The notes beneath the pieces are model-generated. The model searched no databases. It had not been told where the DNA came from and was given only the letters and a program-made list of their open reading frames with translations. A stretch of DNA of 6,957 nucleotides. Source: Clostridia bacterium. Lineage in GTDB: Bacteria; Bacillota; Clostridia; RGIG6154. Location of the stretch: positions 1 through 6,957 of the forward strand of contig JAGARF010000102.1 in NCBI GenBank assembly GCA_017622395.1, given 5' to 3'. Below are positions 5,258 through 6,957 of the stretch, in pieces. Each line of letters starts with the position of its first letter. Position 1 is the stretch's first letter. Made by a program: the position numbers and the translations under genes.

Positions 5258-5974
5258 TTACCATGCTTTCTTTTTGCCCAGCTTGGTTGCAAGCTCTATA
5301 TGTTCAAGAGCAGCTTCGGTTCTGTATTTTAAGATAAGCTCACCTTTTTCCTTTGTGCCAAGTGAGGATTTCCCCCATACTCCTGTGGGGCTGATTTCCT
5401 GAAGAGATACATAGTTTAAAAATTCTCTCGGGCAGTCAGGTGTGAAATCGTTTTCAAGCATAAGGTCTTTTTTTACAAGGTCTTCACGGATATTTAACAT
5501 CATTGAAGTTTCAGTTTCCCCTGCGTGAATTTCAAGACCTTTGTTTTCAAGAACAGAGCGGATTTTATCTGAAACAGGCGGGGTGATATTTATAACAAGT
5601 AAATCATCGTAAAGGGCATTAAGCTCTCTGATTGCAGGTGCGGAGATAAATATTCCTCCGTGACCGATTATTAAGATTACTCTCTTAAAGCCCTGACTTT
5701 TTAATGAGTGAATAATATCCTGCAGCATTATATAGAATGTTTTAGGACTCATCCACACACCGCCGAATTTCCCTTCGCATTTATGCTCATAACAGGTTGA
5801 AACAGGAAGCACAGGTAAAAGAAAAGCATCGAGAGCCTCTGCTACATTTCTTGCAAGTGCTTCTGCCTGAAAACAGTCTGTACCAATCGGGAGATGTGAT
5901 GAATGCTGTTCAACGCTTCCCAGAGGAATAACTGCGGTGTCAGTTTTTCTTGCCGAATTTGTATGTCTCTCCAA
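5258..5974 (-). CDS. Creatininase-family metal-dependent amidohydrolase, N-terminally shortened
   Basis: The 238 residues match the creatininase/MftE-type fold of two-metal amide hydrolases. Visible signatures are IPLGSVEQHSSHLPIGTD (ligands E22, H24, D33), IGHGGI (H105) and HAGETETS (150-157, with acidic ligand E153 or E155). The substrate cannot be assigned, since family members act on creatinine, formamides or peptide-derived cofactors. Most relatives carry NGHGGN; here both asparagines are replaced by isoleucine. The only in-frame start ahead of the first motif is a TTG at 5974-5972 with AGGAG (5983-5979) four bases upstream. It lies inside the broken acetyltransferase gene, with a 35-base overlap. 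That leaves 12 residues before TAVIPLGS, where relatives usually have about 20-25, so the original N-terminus was probably lost in the same event that truncated the neighbour. It may still be made by coupled translation. Confidence 0.8.
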   Translation of the reverse strand: MERHTNSARKTDTAVIPLGSVEQHSSHLPIGTDCFQAEALARNVAEALDAFLLPVLPVSTCYEHKCEGKFGGVWMSPKTFYIMLQDIIHSLKSQGFKRVILIIGHGGIFISAPAIRELNALYDDLLVINITPPVSDKIRSVLENKGLEIHAGETETSMMLNIREDLVKKDLMLENDFTPDCPREFLNYVSLQEISPTGVWGKSSLGTKEKGELILKYRTEAALEHIELATKLGKKKAW

Positions 5975-6384
5975 ACTGCTCCTGAAGGATATCTTCTTCT
6001 AAAACAAGAGGATATTTTGGTGCTGCCTGACCCATTCCTACATCCATTATGTATTTTTTATCGTTTAGGGTAACCTCCATAATACGGTGTCGTCTTATAG
6101 GTATACCCTCCTCTCCCTTTAAAAATCTGCCTAAGAAATCTCGGACTTTAAAGCCGTTTTCCTTTAAAAAAGCAGACAAAAGGCAGTTAAGCTCAAAGCA
6201 GTATCCCCCTCTGTTACCCAAAACAACCTTTTCATAGACAGCCTGTGGCTCTAAAACCAAAAGCTTTTGATTAACAAGGTCTAAATTTTCGTAGGGAACG
6301 GTTGTGCTGAATCTCTTTCAAAAAAGTCTCTGTGTGTTCAACTTTATTGATGTTAAGTTTTTTGAGATAGCCGTTAAAATCCAT
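5940..6384 (-). pseudogene. nat: Arylamine N-acetyltransferase, frameshifted and C-terminally truncated
   Basis: Arylamine N-acetyltransferases move acetyl groups from acetyl-CoA to aromatic amines. Translation from the ATG at 6384-6382 (AGGAG at 6397-6393) gives MDFNGYLKKLNINKVEHTET and stops early at 6271-6273. The next frame then supplies FSTTVPYENLDL and GNRGGYCFELN, and runs to a stop at 5940-5942. Adding back 11 bases at the single TTCAGCACAAC (complement of 6301-6311) restores one frame of 151 codons with typical spacing. The triad is then visible as C66 (GGYC), H103 (RRHRIMEV) and D118 (YIMDVG). The protein ends at GETYKFGKKN, while relatives are about 250-280 residues, so the third domain is missing. 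Two separate lesions make activity unlikely. It begins 2 bases after the YcxB-like stop, indicating one operon. A sequencing error could explain the shift but not the truncation. Confidence 0.85.
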
Positions 6385-6386
6385 AT

Positions 6387-6881
6387 TTATTTCTCCTGTT
6401 TAATTTTCATGCACGGTGCTTGTTCTTTAAGATATTTCTTAAATTCCTCAATATCTGCAAGCTTATCCTTGTATACAGGAATATACTGCCACTTTCTTGT
6501 AAAAAGCACAAAATACTCCTCTTTTTCGAGCAAATATGCTATTTCGTACGCAGGAATATTGCTTTCCTGCCCTGTTGTTACATTTCTTATGTGAATATCT
6601 TCATCAAACTTTATAATGTAGGAATAATCCTCTTTTTCAATAGCCTTGTATGCGGCATTCTTTGCGTTTTTCTTAAGATTTATAAAATTTATAAAAAGAG
6701 TAACTGTTGCAGCAAAGAAAATTATGGCAAGGAAGAAGTTCCGTATGTATGCTGTAACGATTGTACCTGCAAGACATAAAAGCCACCCTGTCTGCAACCT
6801 TTTTTTAATTCTTGGGTTAACCATAAAATCTTCTATTTCACTTAAAAACTTCTTGTCAACTGTGCTTATTGTCTGTATCAT
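6387..6881 (-). CDS. YcxB-like two-helix membrane protein
   Basis: From the ATG at 6881-6879 the protein has 164 residues. A short basic N-terminal segment precedes two hydrophobic helices (about 31-46 and 49-67). A soluble C-terminal domain of about 95 residues has the pattern YIIKFDEDIHIRN...IPAYEIAYLLEKEEYFVLFT...QYIPVYKD...EEFKKYL, as in the YcxB-like family. The role of that family is not established, so no function is given. The reading frame stays open upstream to a TTG at 6935, but the promoter at 6898-6926 lies inside that extension, so the ATG with a GGTGAT-type site (6890-6885) is preferred. It is the first gene of the operon, and its stop is 2 bases from the acetyltransferase ATG, whose ribosome binding site lies within its last codons. 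Confidence 0.75.
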   Translation of the reverse strand: MIQTISTVDKKFLSEIEDFMVNPRIKKRLQTGWLLCLAGTIVTAYIRNFFLAIIFFAATVTLFINFINLKKNAKNAAYKAIEKEDYSYIIKFDEDIHIRNVTTGQESNIPAYEIAYLLEKEEYFVLFTRKWQYIPVYKDKLADIEEFKKYLKEQAPCMKIKQEK

Positions 6882-6897
6882 ATCATCACCAATATTT

Positions 6898-6926
6898 AGT
6901 ATATCACATATATTTATCATTTGCAA
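6898..6926 (-). promoter_or_regulatory. Promoter of the YcxB-like/NAT/creatininase operon
   Basis: Read on the - strand, TTGCAA (6926-6921) and TATACT (6903-6898) are spaced by 17 bp. Transcription would start near 6891, leaving only about 10 bases before the ATG at 6881. Confidence 0.65.
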
Positions 6927-6957
6927 GATATACAAATATCAAGCCGTCACGATATCA

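Noticed and set aside
5127..5402. A 91-codon + strand open frame
   Set aside because: It runs antisense through tRNA-Leu, its promoter and the end of the creatininase gene, so it is a by-product of real features.
6882..6935. N-terminal extension of the YcxB-like protein from a TTG at 6935
   Set aside because: No ribosome binding site precedes it, and the best promoter (6898-6926) would start transcription downstream of that TTG.

Overview
The window looks like chromosome from a low-GC, Gram-positive Clostridia-type bacterium. The clues are AT-rich intergenic DNA with strong Shine-Dalgarno sequences (AGGAGG, AGGAG), a large secreted protein ending in three S-layer homology (SLH) domains, a MerR/GyrI-type regulator and a YcxB-like membrane protein. 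A gut Oscillospirales-like origin would fit the style of the SLH and surface domains, but the sequence alone does not settle the genus.

Layout. (1) 1-122: the 3' end of a + strand gene, probably for a secreted or surface protein. It converges on (2) a - strand MerR-family regulator (164-925) across a shared bidirectional terminator. (3) 926-1087: a divergent control region. It holds a normal promoter for merR and, reading right, a promoter with the 19-bp spacer and central dyad typical of MerR-activated promoters. (4) 1088-4594: a 1168-aa exported protein with SH3-like and beta-sandwich modules, a GLUG-type beta-helix and three SLH domains. By position it is the likely MerR target. (5) 4595-5098: about 500 bp without a gene but dense in structure. 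It holds the surface-gene terminator, a seven-unit hairpin array with six-base spacers that flips orientation at its centre, a second terminator, a 20-base duplicate of the 3' end of tRNA-Leu, more palindromes and two copies of a T-arm-like motif. (6) 5099-5185: tRNA-Leu(CAG) on the - strand, with encoded CCA, its own promoter and its own terminator. (7) 5258-6926: a - strand operon of a YcxB-like membrane protein, a broken arylamine N-acetyltransferase and a creatininase-family amidohydrolase.

How it fits together. The left half reads as a ligand-sensing regulator controlling a cell-wall-anchored surface protein. The right half is a small operon in decay: the acetyltransferase carries a frameshift explained exactly by loss of one copy of an 11-bp tandem repeat, it also lacks its C-terminal domain, and the creatininase gene begins at that truncation point with a shortened N-terminus. 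The centre is the most unusual part. The tRNA-Leu 3' end duplication, with a separate terminator behind each copy, resembles the footprint of integration at a tRNA gene, and the neighbouring hairpin array is a repeat type I cannot name.
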